This document shows positions 1 to 6,823 of a DNA stretch of 39,203 bases, in pieces (the stretch's first letter is position 1; each line of letters begins with the position of its first letter). A model generated the notes under the pieces. It saw only the letters and a program-made list of their open reading frames with translations, ran no database searches and was not told where the DNA came from. The stretch lies in the NCBI GenBank assembly GCA_963827735.1, contig CAWHBO010000004.1:1-39203 (forward strand), in the 5' to 3' direction. This DNA comes from CAWHBO01 sp963827735. Lineage in GTDB: Bacteria; Patescibacteriota; Patescibacteriia; Patescibacteriales; UBA12075. Made by a program: the position numbers and the translations under genes.

Positions 1-1203
1 GACAGGGCGCTCGAGACCCGCGGCCTGCCCTCGCCCGGCCCCGCGAGCTGGTTCGCCGACCGGTTCGGATTCCTGGCGACCGCGCTCGTCACGCCGTGGA
101 AGCGGCGCTTCACCCGCTCGTCACCGCTCGCCGGCGGCACCGTGGTCTACGAGGTCGTGGCGACCGAGGCCTACCGCGAGCACCGGCGCGCCTTCGTCCG
201 GCATCACTTCGGCGAGGAGGTCGACTTCGTCGGGCGCTGGGAGGAGCGTGTCCCGGCCTCGGGCCGCGGGCGGTGGCTGCGCTGGTACGGGATCGGCGTG
301 GCGCCGCCCTGGCCGCGTTGATCGACTGGTCGGGCCGCCGCTACCGGTGGCTCGGCGGGCTGCTGCTCGACGTCGAGTCGCTGGCACGCGCGCTGCCGGG
401 GATGCGTCGCGTCTACGTCTTCAGCCTGCACGACCGCCGTCCGTACCTGATCGCGACGTATCTCGCGAGCACACGGACGTCGAGGTCGTGCCGGTGTTCC
501 AGAACATCCCGCTCTACCGCAACTGCCGCTACTTCCACCTGAAGGTGCCGGTCGTCCTGACCTCGCCGGCGAACCTGCCCGAGGTCGCCTACTACCGCAA
601 GCAGGGGCTCTTCCGTGCGTGCGATACCGTCTACCGCAGCGGGAGTACGTCGCCGACACCGCGCACCTGGAGCCCACGCCGCCGGTCTACGACATCGGCT
701 TCTTCTCCTCGGGCGAGTGGGCGCGGCGCGACGGGCTCTACCTCACGAAGGACGTCGAGGCGGTCCGCGCCGGCGCGCTCGCGGACAACGCGTACGCGCG
801 CCAGGCGGAGCGTCTGCTCGACTCGCTGGCGGGCTACGCGCGCCAGAACGGGCGCACCTTGCGCATCTACCCGCACCCCATGGAGCGCCGGCTCGTGAAC
901 GAGGACGGGATCGAGCTCCCCTACGCGGGCCTCGACGACGGCGCGACCGTGACGATCGACCGCGAGGGCGGCGACTCGCGCGGCAAGGTGTACGAGTCGC
1001 GCGTGGCGGTGTCGCTCCAGTCGTCGTTCATCTGGGAGCGGCTCGACCTGGGGCTCGACGACACGTTCGTCTTCGCCTTCGCCGACCAGGAGATGAACGC
1101 GTTCCTGCCCGCGTCGCTCGGGCCCTACGTCCGCAACGTCTTCACGGACGAGGCCACGATGCTGGCGAAGGTGGACGAGTCGCTGCGCGGAGGCGGGAGG
1201 TAA
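1..1203 (+). pseudogene. High-GC, frame-disrupted protein fragment, probably foreign (chimeric) sequence
   Basis: The stretch is strongly GC-rich, unlike everything after about 1204. Plausible protein sequence continues on this strand but moves from frame 1 (1 to about 300) to frame 3 (to about 470), frame 2 (to about 635) and frame 1 again to the stop at 1201-1203, so at least three indels interrupt one gene open at its 5' end. Readable pieces include VYVFSLHDRRPYLIATYLA, VPVFQNIPLYRNCRYFHLKV and a 190-residue tail with IYPHPMERR and SLQSSFIWERLDLG. The YPHP and S-S-x-x-W-E pattern vaguely recalls GT-B-fold capsule or polysialic-type glycosyltransferases; that is a weak guess and I do not recognise the family. 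The codon use looks actinobacterial or proteobacterial. I infer contamination or misassembly rather than horizontal transfer because the join cuts the next gene. Confidence 0.6.
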
Positions 1204-1204
1204 G

Positions 1205-2653
1205 AATGGCGAGCGATTATTTATTGGAGAAAAGGGCATTGGTAGGTTATCCGCAGAGAGTTTGGCCGGAACTACTACCTTGTTTTCATTCCCCAAAGGA
1301 AAGGACACGGGATATAGGGTTGTTTTTGATTGGGATAAATATCAAGAAGAAAATAGATTAGTGAATGATGTTGATAATCCAACTTTTGAGTTTACAAAGA
1401 AAAAATCAGAACACGGCATAAAGTTAGAGATGAAAAAGCTTAACCATGATTGGAATACTCAAGTTTCCCAAGAGTCCTTGCTTATTGATATTAATTTAAT
1501 TAATCCAATTAATAAGCCCATAAAGGAGTTTAAGGTTGTAACCAAATTTAATCCCGCGCTAGCCGTGGTGCCGCATGTTAAAAAAGAATTTTTGGATAAG
1601 GCAGTTTATAGATTAAAAACAAGGCTTACGGGAGGGAATTTAATCCATTACGAATTTTCATCCATAAACGGAAAAAAGAAAGATGGTAATTTGGTAGCCA
1701 CGCGAAAACTTAAATGTGGAGATGCGGTTTTTGAGGTGTACTTTTTTTATAAATCCCCAAAATATTTTGAACAAGCCGTTAGAAAAGAAATGATTCTTTC
1801 AGAGTCTAAGGAGATAAATAAAATACTAGAATGTTATAGCGGGATTAAATTATATAGAGATAATTTTAGGGTTAAGCCGTATGGCGATCAGAATAGCGAC
1901 TGGATTGGATTGGATATTGCGGCTCATAACAACAGTATGTTGCCCAGAAATGACGCAATTATTGGCATGGTTCATGTTGGCAAGACCAAAAATCCGCTCA
2001 TTGTTGACACGACAACTAGGGAAGGCATCATTTATAACGACGAATTTCAAGATTTAATTGCCTTTGTTCAGCTATCAATTCAGAAAATCTTCGCTGATTT
2101 AAGAGGTGAATTTGAGTCGCACAAAACTAAAGCACGGAAAAAAAAGGTTAAGAAAAGCAGGAAACCGGTTCCAGTTGTAATTCCTGGTGGAGCGCCAATG
2201 TCATCGCTAGTTCCGAGCGTATTCATGGATATTGGGGGCAAATACCCAGAAAATTTTTATAATCAACTACAAGAAGAAATAAATATTTGTTATGAACACA
2301 ATCATCCTAACGCCACTTTTTTCTTGTGTCGAAAGATGGTGGAAAATTTAGTTTTTAATATTCTGGAAAAAAAATTTCCGTCCAGAATAGAGCTTTGGTA
2401 TGACAAGACAAATGGGGTGAGGCTTAAGTTCAGTAAGCTGATAAAAAATCTTCACGATGAACGAAACAATTTCGGAAAGCCAAATATAAAAAGTTATATT
2501 GAAAAGTTTAATTCTGGTGTGGGATTATTCAGACAAGAAGCTAATTCTAAAGCACATAATATTTTTGAATATTTGTGTGACAGAAACGAGCTTCACCAAT
2601 TTAAAATCAAAGACCTCGTGCAGTTACTTGTAAAAATTTTCGATAATATTTAG
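1205..2653 (+). CDS. 5'-truncated GHKL-type (HSP90/histidine-kinase-like) ATPase with C-terminal helical domain
   Basis: The reading frame is open leftwards to the composition break near 1204, so no native start is visible; a TTG at 1262 is only the first possible initiator. The first residues, from 1205, contain RLFIGEKGIGRLSA, the glycine-rich ATP-lid motif (G-x-K-G-I-G-R-x-S) of GHKL ATPases of the HATPase_c_3 type. The upstream N-box and DxGxG box should lie before it and are missing. A beta-rich middle follows, then a lysine-rich linker (KARKKKVKKSRK) and a helical C-terminal part of about 150 residues that resembles DUF4145/HEPN-like domains. Such ATPases often occur in defence or chromatin-like systems; the role here is inference. 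The gene is AT-rich and has no visible Shine-Dalgarno because the 5' end is lost. Confidence 0.72.
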   Translation, partial: NGERLFIGEKGIGRLSAESLAGTTTLFSFPKGKDTGYRVVFDWDKYQEENRLVNDVDNPTFEFTKKKSEHGIKLEMKKLNHDWNTQVSQESLLIDINLINPINKPIKEFKVVTKFNPALAVVPHVKKEFLDKAVYRLKTRLTGGNLIHYEFSSINGKKKDGNLVATRKLKCGDAVFEVYFFYKSPKYFEQAVRKEMILSESKEINKILECYSGIKLYRDNFRVKPYGDQNSDWIGLDIAAHNNSMLPRNDAIIGMVHVGKTKNPLIVDTTTREGIIYNDEFQDLIAFVQLSIQKIFADLRGEFESHKTKARKKKVKKSRKPVPVVIPGGAPMSSLVPSVFMDIGGKYPENFYNQLQEEINICYEHNHPNATFFLCRKMVENLVFNILEKKFPSRIELWYDKTNGVRLKFSKLIKNLHDERNNFGKPNIKSYIEKFNSGVGLFRQEANSKAHNIFEYLCDRNELHQFKIKDLVQLLVKIFDNI

Positions 2654-2824
2654 TTTGTTTTTGTTCAAAGTTAGTTCTGGTTCGCGAAGTTTGTTTCGTG
2701 TTGGTCTTGCTACATGACTGGTTCGGACCGTGACAGAGATTATTTCACAGCGTCGCAGACCCGTGGTAAAGACTATGGCAGAACTAAAATTAATAATATC
2801 CCGAAGATAGTTAAAGGAATATTT

Positions 2825-3478
2825 ATGACAGATTTAAAGATTAATTTAAATGAAAATGTTGGCATATCAGAATCGATTTCCACTAGAACTGAATCTGATT
2901 ATTTAATAGTTTCTAATAGAAAAAAGTGCCAAGAAATTTTAAAAAAAGTTAATTTCGATGAAAACGATTTTATTGATTTTTTAATTTCACTTCATTTGGT
3001 GCTTGAGGTTGGATTAAATACTTTTTTTCGGCATGTCTCTTTAAATGAAATTCAAAAAGGAGTTGATAAATTAGAGATTATTAAGAATATTGATGAAATT
3101 AATTTTATAAGCAAAGCCACTCTGTTTATTTATAATTCTAGGTTTAATTTTGAGGGAAATATTTCAGACGCTGACAGACATCATAATATAATTAAATTAT
3201 TAAAAGTTTTTTCGGAGCCAAGAAATAAATTGCTCCATGGTCATTCAATCAGTACAATTTTTGATGAACGAGGAAGTAGGCAATCTGGGGCTAGAATAAT
3301 TATTAGTAAAAAAAAGATGAAAGACCAAATAGTGTTGTTTCAGAAAATAATGGAAGGCTTAAACTTTTATTTTAATTGCCTTCAGTCAAATTTTTCTCCA
3401 AGTGCCAAGGAAACTTTAAAAAATTCATACCTCGATGACTCCTTTTTAAATTTAGTTCCCCTTTCTGTTGTGGCGTAG
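2825..3478 (+). CDS. HEPN-like protein with RxxxxH motif
   Basis: A 217-residue AT-rich protein. The ATG at 2825 is chosen over one at 2714 because AAAGGA lies just upstream and the 37 extra residues have a different, unstructured composition. It is predicted all-helical. EPRNKLLHGHS (Arg133, His138) matches the R-x4-6-H catalytic signature of HEPN ribonuclease domains, preceded by acidic and hydrophobic helices typical of that fold. HEPN proteins act as toxins, abortive-infection RNases or accessory helices in defence systems. Whether this copy is catalytic is not known, because many HEPN-like proteins with R-N-x-x-x-H are non-enzymatic. It follows the GHKL ATPase by about 170 bases on the same strand and may work with it. 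No antitoxin-like partner is visible. Confidence 0.55.
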   Translation: MTDLKINLNENVGISESISTRTESDYLIVSNRKKCQEILKKVNFDENDFIDFLISLHLVLEVGLNTFFRHVSLNEIQKGVDKLEIIKNIDEINFISKATLFIYNSRFNFEGNISDADRHHNIIKLLKVFSEPRNKLLHGHSISTIFDERGSRQSGARIIISKKKMKDQIVLFQKIMEGLNFYFNCLQSNFSPSAKETLKNSYLDDSFLNLVPLSVVA

Positions 3479-3599
3479 TGGCATGGCCACGCGGTGCTTT
3501 GGCAATCGCTCAGCATAAGTACCCAAGTTGCAAAAGCGGCTCAGTTGAAATGTTGCAATTAAAACCCACCGAAGCCGATAAAGAAATAAAGCGTGCATG

Positions 3600-3628
3600 T
3601 TGACATTTTTTAGCATATCAGGTATGAT
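3600..3628 (+). promoter_or_regulatory. Consensus sigma70-type promoter of candidate small RNA
   Basis: TTGACA at 3600-3605, a spacer of exactly 17 bases, and TATGAT at 3623-3628. The expected start is about 3635, immediately before the foldable RNA. No protein gene follows before the terminator. Confidence 0.65.
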
Positions 3629-3634
3629 ACTTAT

Positions 3635-3722
3635 GTGCTTGTGGGGCGTCAGCCCTATTCGGCTAAAATCATAAGCCGAAGGCAGGCATAACAAAAAAGA
3701 CTTCATTAATGAAGTCTTTTTT
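3635..3722 (+). ncRNA. Candidate structured small RNA, about 88 nt, with three-way junction
   Basis: The predicted transcript begins at the promoter-defined start. It can form P1 between TGCTTGT (3636-3642) and GCAGGCA (3682-3688), seven pairs including two G-U wobbles. This closes on P2, GGGC/GCCC (3644-3647 with 3652-3655, loop GTCA), and P3, TTCGGCT/AGCCGAA (3658-3664 with 3674-3680, 9-nt loop). A 30-base terminator palindrome follows at once. The fold is a compact three-way junction, as in some riboswitches, but no gene follows and I match it to no known RNA family. Pairings were read by eye; no folding energy was computed. Confidence 0.5.
3693..3722. terminator. Perfect 30-base palindromic terminator, able to work in both directions
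   Basis: AAAAAAGACTTCAT followed by its full reverse complement with no extra loop bases. In RNA the central AT-rich bases form the loop and the strand ends in six U. It closes the small-RNA unit. Confidence 0.75.
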
Positions 3723-3908
3723 GTTTATGTGGTTGATGTTTCAATTAATTTTTTAGCTAGAGGCAGTAATTTAAAGCGTAAAATTTGAGAAGATTGCTCT
3801 TTTTCTGAGTGTGAACCTTTTACAAATAGAATTATAATAGCATTTTAGTTAATAAATTTAAAGATTGCAATTTATTATTTTTGGTCGGTTTTGGTGCTAG
3901 TTTTCAAG

Positions 3909-3932
3909 AATCGCCATTTTAGGCGATTTTTT
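3909..3932 (+). terminator. Hairpin terminator upstream of the DUF218 gene
   Basis: AATCGCC (3909-3915) pairs with GGCGATT (3922-3928) around ATTTTA, followed by a T run. It sits directly before the next promoter element and insulates it. Confidence 0.65.
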
Positions 3933-3940
3933 GGTATAAT
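3932..3940 (+). promoter_or_regulatory. Extended -10 promoter for the DUF218 gene
   Basis: TGGTATAAT gives the TGn extension and a perfect -10 hexamer (3935-3940). No convincing -35 is seen. The gene starts 55 bases downstream. Confidence 0.5.
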
Positions 3941-3994
3941 GTAAGTAGATGGTTTAACCTAAAATATTAAAATAGCAAGTTAAGAGGTGAATAT

Positions 3995-4678
3995 ATGAGT
4001 GATATTTTTTTAGTTCTCGGGTATGGCGTGCCCAAAAATATTCTGAAGAATGAAGACTCTAATTTTTATTTGAAGACAGTCTTTAATAAGATCTACAGTG
4101 TTGCCATAAAAAATAAAACAGCGAAGCCATTGATTATTTTTTGCGGCGGAAAAACTGATATGTTCCGGCCGTGCAAGCGGAATGAGGCTGATGAGATGAT
4201 TAGGTTCTTTAAAACAATAATCAAGCAAAAGCCTTTTTTGAATTCGCTGACAAAAAATTGGCTTCTTGTTTCTGAAAAAGAATCAATATCAACTTTGGAA
4301 AATTTGATTAGCAGCCGGAAGATTATTTCTAAACGAAAAATAAAAAAAGCTAATATTTTTATCTTCTGCGAACAGACGCGCGAGAAGCGCCTTAAAATTC
4401 TCACTAAAAAAATATTCAACAAGAATTATAATTCCCAAGTTGTGCCGGTTGATTTTGATGTATCGGCGAACCGATATTTATCGCCGGAATTTTTAGACAG
4501 AAAAGAAAAGGCCGAGCTCGAACATGCCTTATGGGCGTTGCGGAGTCCGGAGAATTTAAGAAAACATCACGAACTTTTTATTGAAAAGATAGAACATTTG
4601 CGGAAAGCAAATCCCAAGGTGCATATTGAAGAGGTTAGAAAATGGTGGGAACGAAAACTTGAGGAATCAAAGAGATAG
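3995..4678 (+). CDS. DUF218 (YdcF/ElyC/SanA-like) family protein
   Basis: A 227-residue protein that opens with the hydrophobic strand FLVLGYGV and later has PLIIFCGGKT followed by a conserved acidic NEADEMIRFF segment. This is the pattern of the DUF218 Rossmann-like fold (LVLG..V, IIxSGG, EAxxM). In E. coli, relatives ElyC and SanA affect envelope integrity and YdcF binds S-adenosylmethionine; no defined reaction can be given for this copy. There is no signal peptide or membrane segment, unlike SanA or ElyC. The charged C-terminal third (about 165 onwards) is an addition rich in Lys and Glu. The ATG at 3995 has GAGGTG about 6 bases upstream. The gene is monocistronic or leads into the small ORF at 4697. 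Confidence 0.7.
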   Translation: MSDIFLVLGYGVPKNILKNEDSNFYLKTVFNKIYSVAIKNKTAKPLIIFCGGKTDMFRPCKRNEADEMIRFFKTIIKQKPFLNSLTKNWLLVSEKESISTLENLISSRKIISKRKIKKANIFIFCEQTREKRLKILTKKIFNKNYNSQVVPVDFDVSANRYLSPEFLDRKEKAELEHALWALRSPENLRKHHELFIEKIEHLRKANPKVHIEEVRKWWERKLEESKR

Positions 4679-4696
4679 AGTTAAATATTAATTTTT

Positions 4697-4867
4697 ATGG
4701 ACGATAAAAAAGCCGCCGAAATTTTAATCGGTCTCTTAAAAAAGTATCCGCTTTCAAGCGAGGAAAAGGAGGCAGTAGAGAACGCCATCGGAATTTTAAG
4801 CTGGACGTCTTTGGCGCAAAGCCGGATTAAAAAAATTAAAGATAAAAAAATTAACTTAATAGATTAA
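4697..4867 (+). CDS. Small helical protein, 56 aa, unknown function
   Basis: The ATG at 4697 opens a frame to TAA at 4865-4867. The peptide starts MDDKKAAEILIGLLKKYPLS and ends with a lysine-rich tail; it looks like a short amphipathic helical domain. It lies 18 bases after the DUF218 gene and 11 bases before the next membrane protein on the same strand, which suggests one operon. I do not recognise a family. The regular spacing and the heptad-like hydrophobic pattern support it being real. Confidence 0.5.
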   Translation: MDDKKAAEILIGLLKKYPLSSEEKEAVENAIGILSWTSLAQSRIKKIKDKKINLID

Positions 4868-4878
4868 CAAAGAAAAAT

Positions 4879-5208
4879 ATGATCAGATTATTTTTTGTAA
4901 TTATCGGGTTGATTGTTTTCGCAAAAGAGGCCAGCGTTTTAATAAGTAGCAACGCTTTAATAAATAACAATGCTTTTAGCCTCCCTTTGCGCAGTGAGCT
5001 GATATTTTTTTATTTGCAGTGCCTTTTTTATTATCTTGCTCTTCCGCTTTTTTTCCTCTGCGGGGTGTTAGAATTTTTCGGCATACTATCCAGGGATGAA
5101 ATCAACCGTGGTTCAATCCATTTATTCTATAATCTTGTCTATTTTCTCCTGATTTTATATTGGGTATTATTTGCCGTAAAAGAGTTAATGATTGTTTTTC
5201 CTCGCTGA
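4879..5208 (+). CDS. Small membrane protein with about three transmembrane segments
   Basis: 109 residues. Hydrophobic stretches lie at about 1-22 (LFFVIIGLIVFA), 42-68 (FFYLQCLFYYLALPLFFLC) and 82-105 (YFLLILYWVLFAV), joined by short polar loops. The N-terminus could act as a signal anchor. It has no charged catalytic motif and no recognisable family. It follows the 56-residue ORF by 11 bases and is probably co-transcribed with it and the DUF218 gene. A new promoter begins just after its stop. Confidence 0.5.
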   Translation: MIRLFFVIIGLIVFAKEASVLISSNALINNNAFSLPLRSELIFFYLQCLFYYLALPLFFLCGVLEFFGILSRDEINRGSIHLFYNLVYFLLILYWVLFAVKELMIVFPR

Positions 5209-5210
5209 CC

Positions 5211-5240
5211 TTGACTTTCTAGCATATTACGTGGTATAAT
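5211..5240 (+). promoter_or_regulatory. Promoter of the zinc-ribbon protein gene
   Basis: TTGACT (5211-5216), an 18-base spacer, and TATAAT (5235-5240) preceded by TGG, an extended -10. The coding start is about 42 bases downstream. Confidence 0.65.
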
Positions 5241-5281
5241 TTTCGCTTGAAAGCAACGATTATTAATTAAATAGATATTTT

Positions 5282-5944
5282 ATGGGTAAGTTTGAAAGAG
5301 GAGGATTTGGGGGCGGTAAGAAATTTGGCGGCCGCGACAGAAGTTTTGACCGCAATGCGCCAAGACAGATGTATAAAGCGACTTGCGCCGAATGCGGCAA
5401 TGAATGTGAAGTTCCGTTCAAGCCATCCGGCGACCGGCCGGTGCTTTGCAGCTTGTGTTTCAAGAATTCCGGACGCGGCGAAGAGAGAAGTGAAAGACGC
5501 GATGATCACCGTGAAGAAAGAGGCAGTTTTGATCGCCCGAGAGATGACAAACGGATGTTTGACGCCACTTGCGCCGAATGCGGCCAGCATTGCCAAGTTC
5601 CGTTCCAGCCGAAACCGGGCCGGGACATTTTCTGCCCCGATTGTTTCGCTAGCGGTGATAAGCGTGAAGAAAGATCTTTCGCTCCAAGTCATAATCAAGC
5701 GCCAGCAACCGCCAACCTTGAGAAGCATTTTGAAAAGCTTCATGCCAAGCTTGATAAATTGATTGCGCTTTTGACTCCGAACGCTCCAGTAGCAGTTAAC
5801 AAGCCAGTAGTTGCTAAATCCGTTGAAGCGATTACGAAGAAAGAAATTACTAAATCCGCCTCCGCTAAGGTTGTGGCAAACAAGACTGAAAAGAAGATTG
5901 ATAAAAAGGCTTCTTCAAAAAAGAAAGCTTCCAAGAAGAAATAA
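5282..5944 (+). CDS. Tandem zinc-ribbon protein with Gly/Arg-rich and Lys-rich low-complexity regions
   Basis: 220 residues. The order is a Gly/Arg/Phe-rich N-terminus (1-30), a C-x2-C-x17-C-x2-C zinc ribbon (Cys35, 38, 56, 59), a charged linker, a second near-identical ribbon (Cys97, 100, 118, 121), a short helix near 145-165, and an Ala/Lys-rich tail ending KKKASKKK. The ribbon repeat (CAECG..C-VPF-P....C..CF) is common in Patescibacteria. The RGG-like N-terminus and basic tail suggest nucleic-acid binding, but this is inference. The ribbons are clearly a duplication. The gene is monocistronic, with its own promoter and a strong terminator, consistent with high expression. Bases 5855-5884 resemble a dispersed repeat also found in uvrD. 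Confidence 0.7.
   Translation: MGKFERGGFGGGKKFGGRDRSFDRNAPRQMYKATCAECGNECEVPFKPSGDRPVLCSLCFKNSGRGEERSERRDDHREERGSFDRPRDDKRMFDATCAECGQHCQVPFQPKPGRDIFCPDCFASGDKREERSFAPSHNQAPATANLEKHFEKLHAKLDKLIALLTPNAPVAVNKPVVAKSVEAITKKEITKSASAKVVANKTEKKIDKKASSKKKASKKK
5855..5884 (+). repeat. Possible degenerate copy of the in-frame coding repeat
   Basis: TCCGCCTCCGCTAAGG and the next 14 bases match the uvrD copy at 8806-8835 at about 24 of 30 positions, in the same reading frame (S-x-S-A-K-x-x-A-x-K). The surrounding protein is Ala/Lys-rich, so chance similarity is possible. Confidence 0.3.
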
Positions 5945-5962
5945 ATTTTTTAGATATTTTTT

Positions 5963-5998
5963 AAAAACAGCCGTCCTTGAAAGGGCGGCTGTTTTTTT
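5963..5998 (+). terminator. Strong rho-independent terminator after the zinc-ribbon gene
   Basis: AACAGCCGTCC (5966-5976) pairs with GGGCGGCTGTT (5983-5993) around a short loop and runs into seven T. Confidence 0.85.
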
Positions 5999-6043
5999 GT
6001 CTAATTGCCAGCGAGGCGATATAATAAAGTATCAGAATAACTT

Positions 6044-6163
6044 TGTCATTCCGGCGAAAGCCGGAATCTAGAATGTATACTTCGAAGATTCTTAACTGGA
6101 TTCCCTGCCTGCCGGCAGGCAGGCGGCCGGAGTTTATCTCGAGTACTCGGGACCGGAATGACA
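6044..6163. repeat. MITE-like intergenic element, copy 1 (terminal inverted repeats), carrying a nested palindrome
   Basis: The element begins TGTCATTCCGG and ends CCGGAATGACA, an inverted repeat. Inside are CCGGAATCTAG, CTGGATTCC and GGAGTTTATC, all shared in the same order with the copy at 29785-29879. It contains a 20-base palindrome that the other copy lacks. It lies between a terminator and the next gene and carries no ORF of its own. Confidence 0.75.
6104..6123. repeat. 20-base perfect palindrome nested in the larger element
   Basis: CCTGCCTGCCGGCAGGCAGG is a perfect palindrome. Variants occur at 14940-14959 and 18383-18402. Confidence 0.8.
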
Positions 6164-6170
6164 GTGCTAT

Positions 6171-6707
6171 ATGGATATTAATTGCAAAATCAAAAAGAGC
6201 CGGCGGGCGAAGAATATTTGCTTGCGCGTCTGTAATGATGCGACCGCGGTTTTGACGATCCCTTGGTGGGTTTCGCGCGAGGCGGGCCTTCGGTTTTTAA
6301 AATCAAAGCAGTCTTGGCTGGTTGAAAAACTAAAACATAAGCAGGAAGAATTGAAAAAGCATCCTCTGCGGACAAGGTCGGATTACATAATAAATAAGAG
6401 CAAGGCCGAAAGATTGGTCTGGGGGCGTCTGGAGCATTTTAATTCTTTCTATGATTTTACCTATCACCGCGTTTGCATCCGCGATCAGAAAAGCCGGTGG
6501 GGGAGTTGTTCGGCGCAAAAGAATCTGAATTTTTCTTATCGGATTATTTTTCTGCCGCCGGAATTAGCCGACTACCTGATCGTTCATGAGCTTTGCCATT
6601 TGGGCGAGATGAACCATGCCGCGCGATTTTGGAAATTGGTGGAAAAAACGATTCCGGGATATAAAAAAATCCGCCGAGAGCTTTTAAAAAACGGCAATAA
6701 GTATTAG
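6171..6707 (+). CDS. YgjP/DUF45-family metal-dependent hydrolase (M48-like)
   Basis: 178 residues, a typical length for a compact YgjP-like protein. The family signature is complete: KSRWGSCS (residues 108-114), then IIFLPPELADYLIVHELCHL with the zinc motif H139-E140-x2-H143 and a third ligand in EMNH (His149), followed by FWKLVE. These proteins are predicted zinc metallopeptidases, sometimes tied to restriction or phage genes; the substrate is unknown. No signal peptide, so it is cytoplasmic. The start at 6171 has no Shine-Dalgarno and lies only 8 bases after the MITE-like element, whose right half may supply the leader. Confidence 0.85.
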   Translation: MDINCKIKKSRRAKNICLRVCNDATAVLTIPWWVSREAGLRFLKSKQSWLVEKLKHKQEELKKHPLRTRSDYIINKSKAERLVWGRLEHFNSFYDFTYHRVCIRDQKSRWGSCSAQKNLNFSYRIIFLPPELADYLIVHELCHLGEMNHAARFWKLVEKTIPGYKKIRRELLKNGNKY

Positions 6708-6708
6708 T

Positions 6709-6759
6709 TGTCATTGCGAGGAGCGAAGCGACGTGGCAATCTCGCGCCTCGCGGTCAAT
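6709..6759. repeat. Second type of dispersed intergenic repeat (TTGTCATTGCGAGG type)
   Basis: TTGTCATTGCGAGGAGCGAA opens and CGCCTCGCGGTCAATG closes an imperfect inverted repeat directly after the metallopeptidase stop. Sequences of this form are widespread intergenic repeats in many bacterial genomes. This is the only copy I see here. Confidence 0.5.
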
Positions 6760-6772
6760 GGAATAAAAATTC

Positions 6773-6804
6773 AAAAAGAGCTGGCAACGAGGTCAGCTCT
6801 TTTT
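6773..6804. terminator. Bidirectional terminator between convergent genes
   Basis: AAAAAGAGCTG (6773-6783) pairs with CAGCTCTTTTT (6794-6804). A and T runs at both sides let it serve the forward metallopeptidase and the reverse secreted-protein gene. Confidence 0.8.
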
Positions 6805-6823
6805 GTTTAATAGGCAGCATTGT

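Larger units (their letters stand above)
3479..3994. other. 516-base intergenic region: small-RNA unit, terminators and promoter, no supported protein gene
   Basis: This is the longest stretch without a supported protein gene. The first part (3479-3599) shows nothing recognisable apart from a few hexamer repeats such as TTGCAA. From 3600 to 3722 lies a promoter, a foldable transcript and a perfect palindromic terminator. From 3723 to 3908 the DNA is very AT-rich with no clear signal. A second hairpin terminator (3909-3932) abuts the extended -10 element of the downstream gene. Confidence 0.6.

Noticed and set aside
615..1361. Open frame running across the GC break
   Set aside because: It is out of frame with the plausible protein on both sides and exists only because the high-GC part has few stops.
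2714..2824. Longer start for the HEPN protein at 2714
   Set aside because: The extra 37 residues are unlike the rest, and the ATG at 2825 has a purine-rich Shine-Dalgarno-like sequence. A tiny frame at 2775 (MAELKLIISRR) was also seen and judged too short to call.
3452..3706. 84-residue reverse-strand reading frame across the small-RNA region (begins MKSFLLCLPSAYDF)
   Set aside because: Its start lies inside the palindromic terminator, it has no Shine-Dalgarno, and it covers the forward promoter and hairpins as well as the end of the HEPN gene. Conservation in relatives could revive it.
6043..6255. Forward frame through the MITE-like element (MSFRRKPESR type)
   Set aside because: This is the well-known translation of the intergenic repeat itself and runs into the metallopeptidase gene in a different frame.
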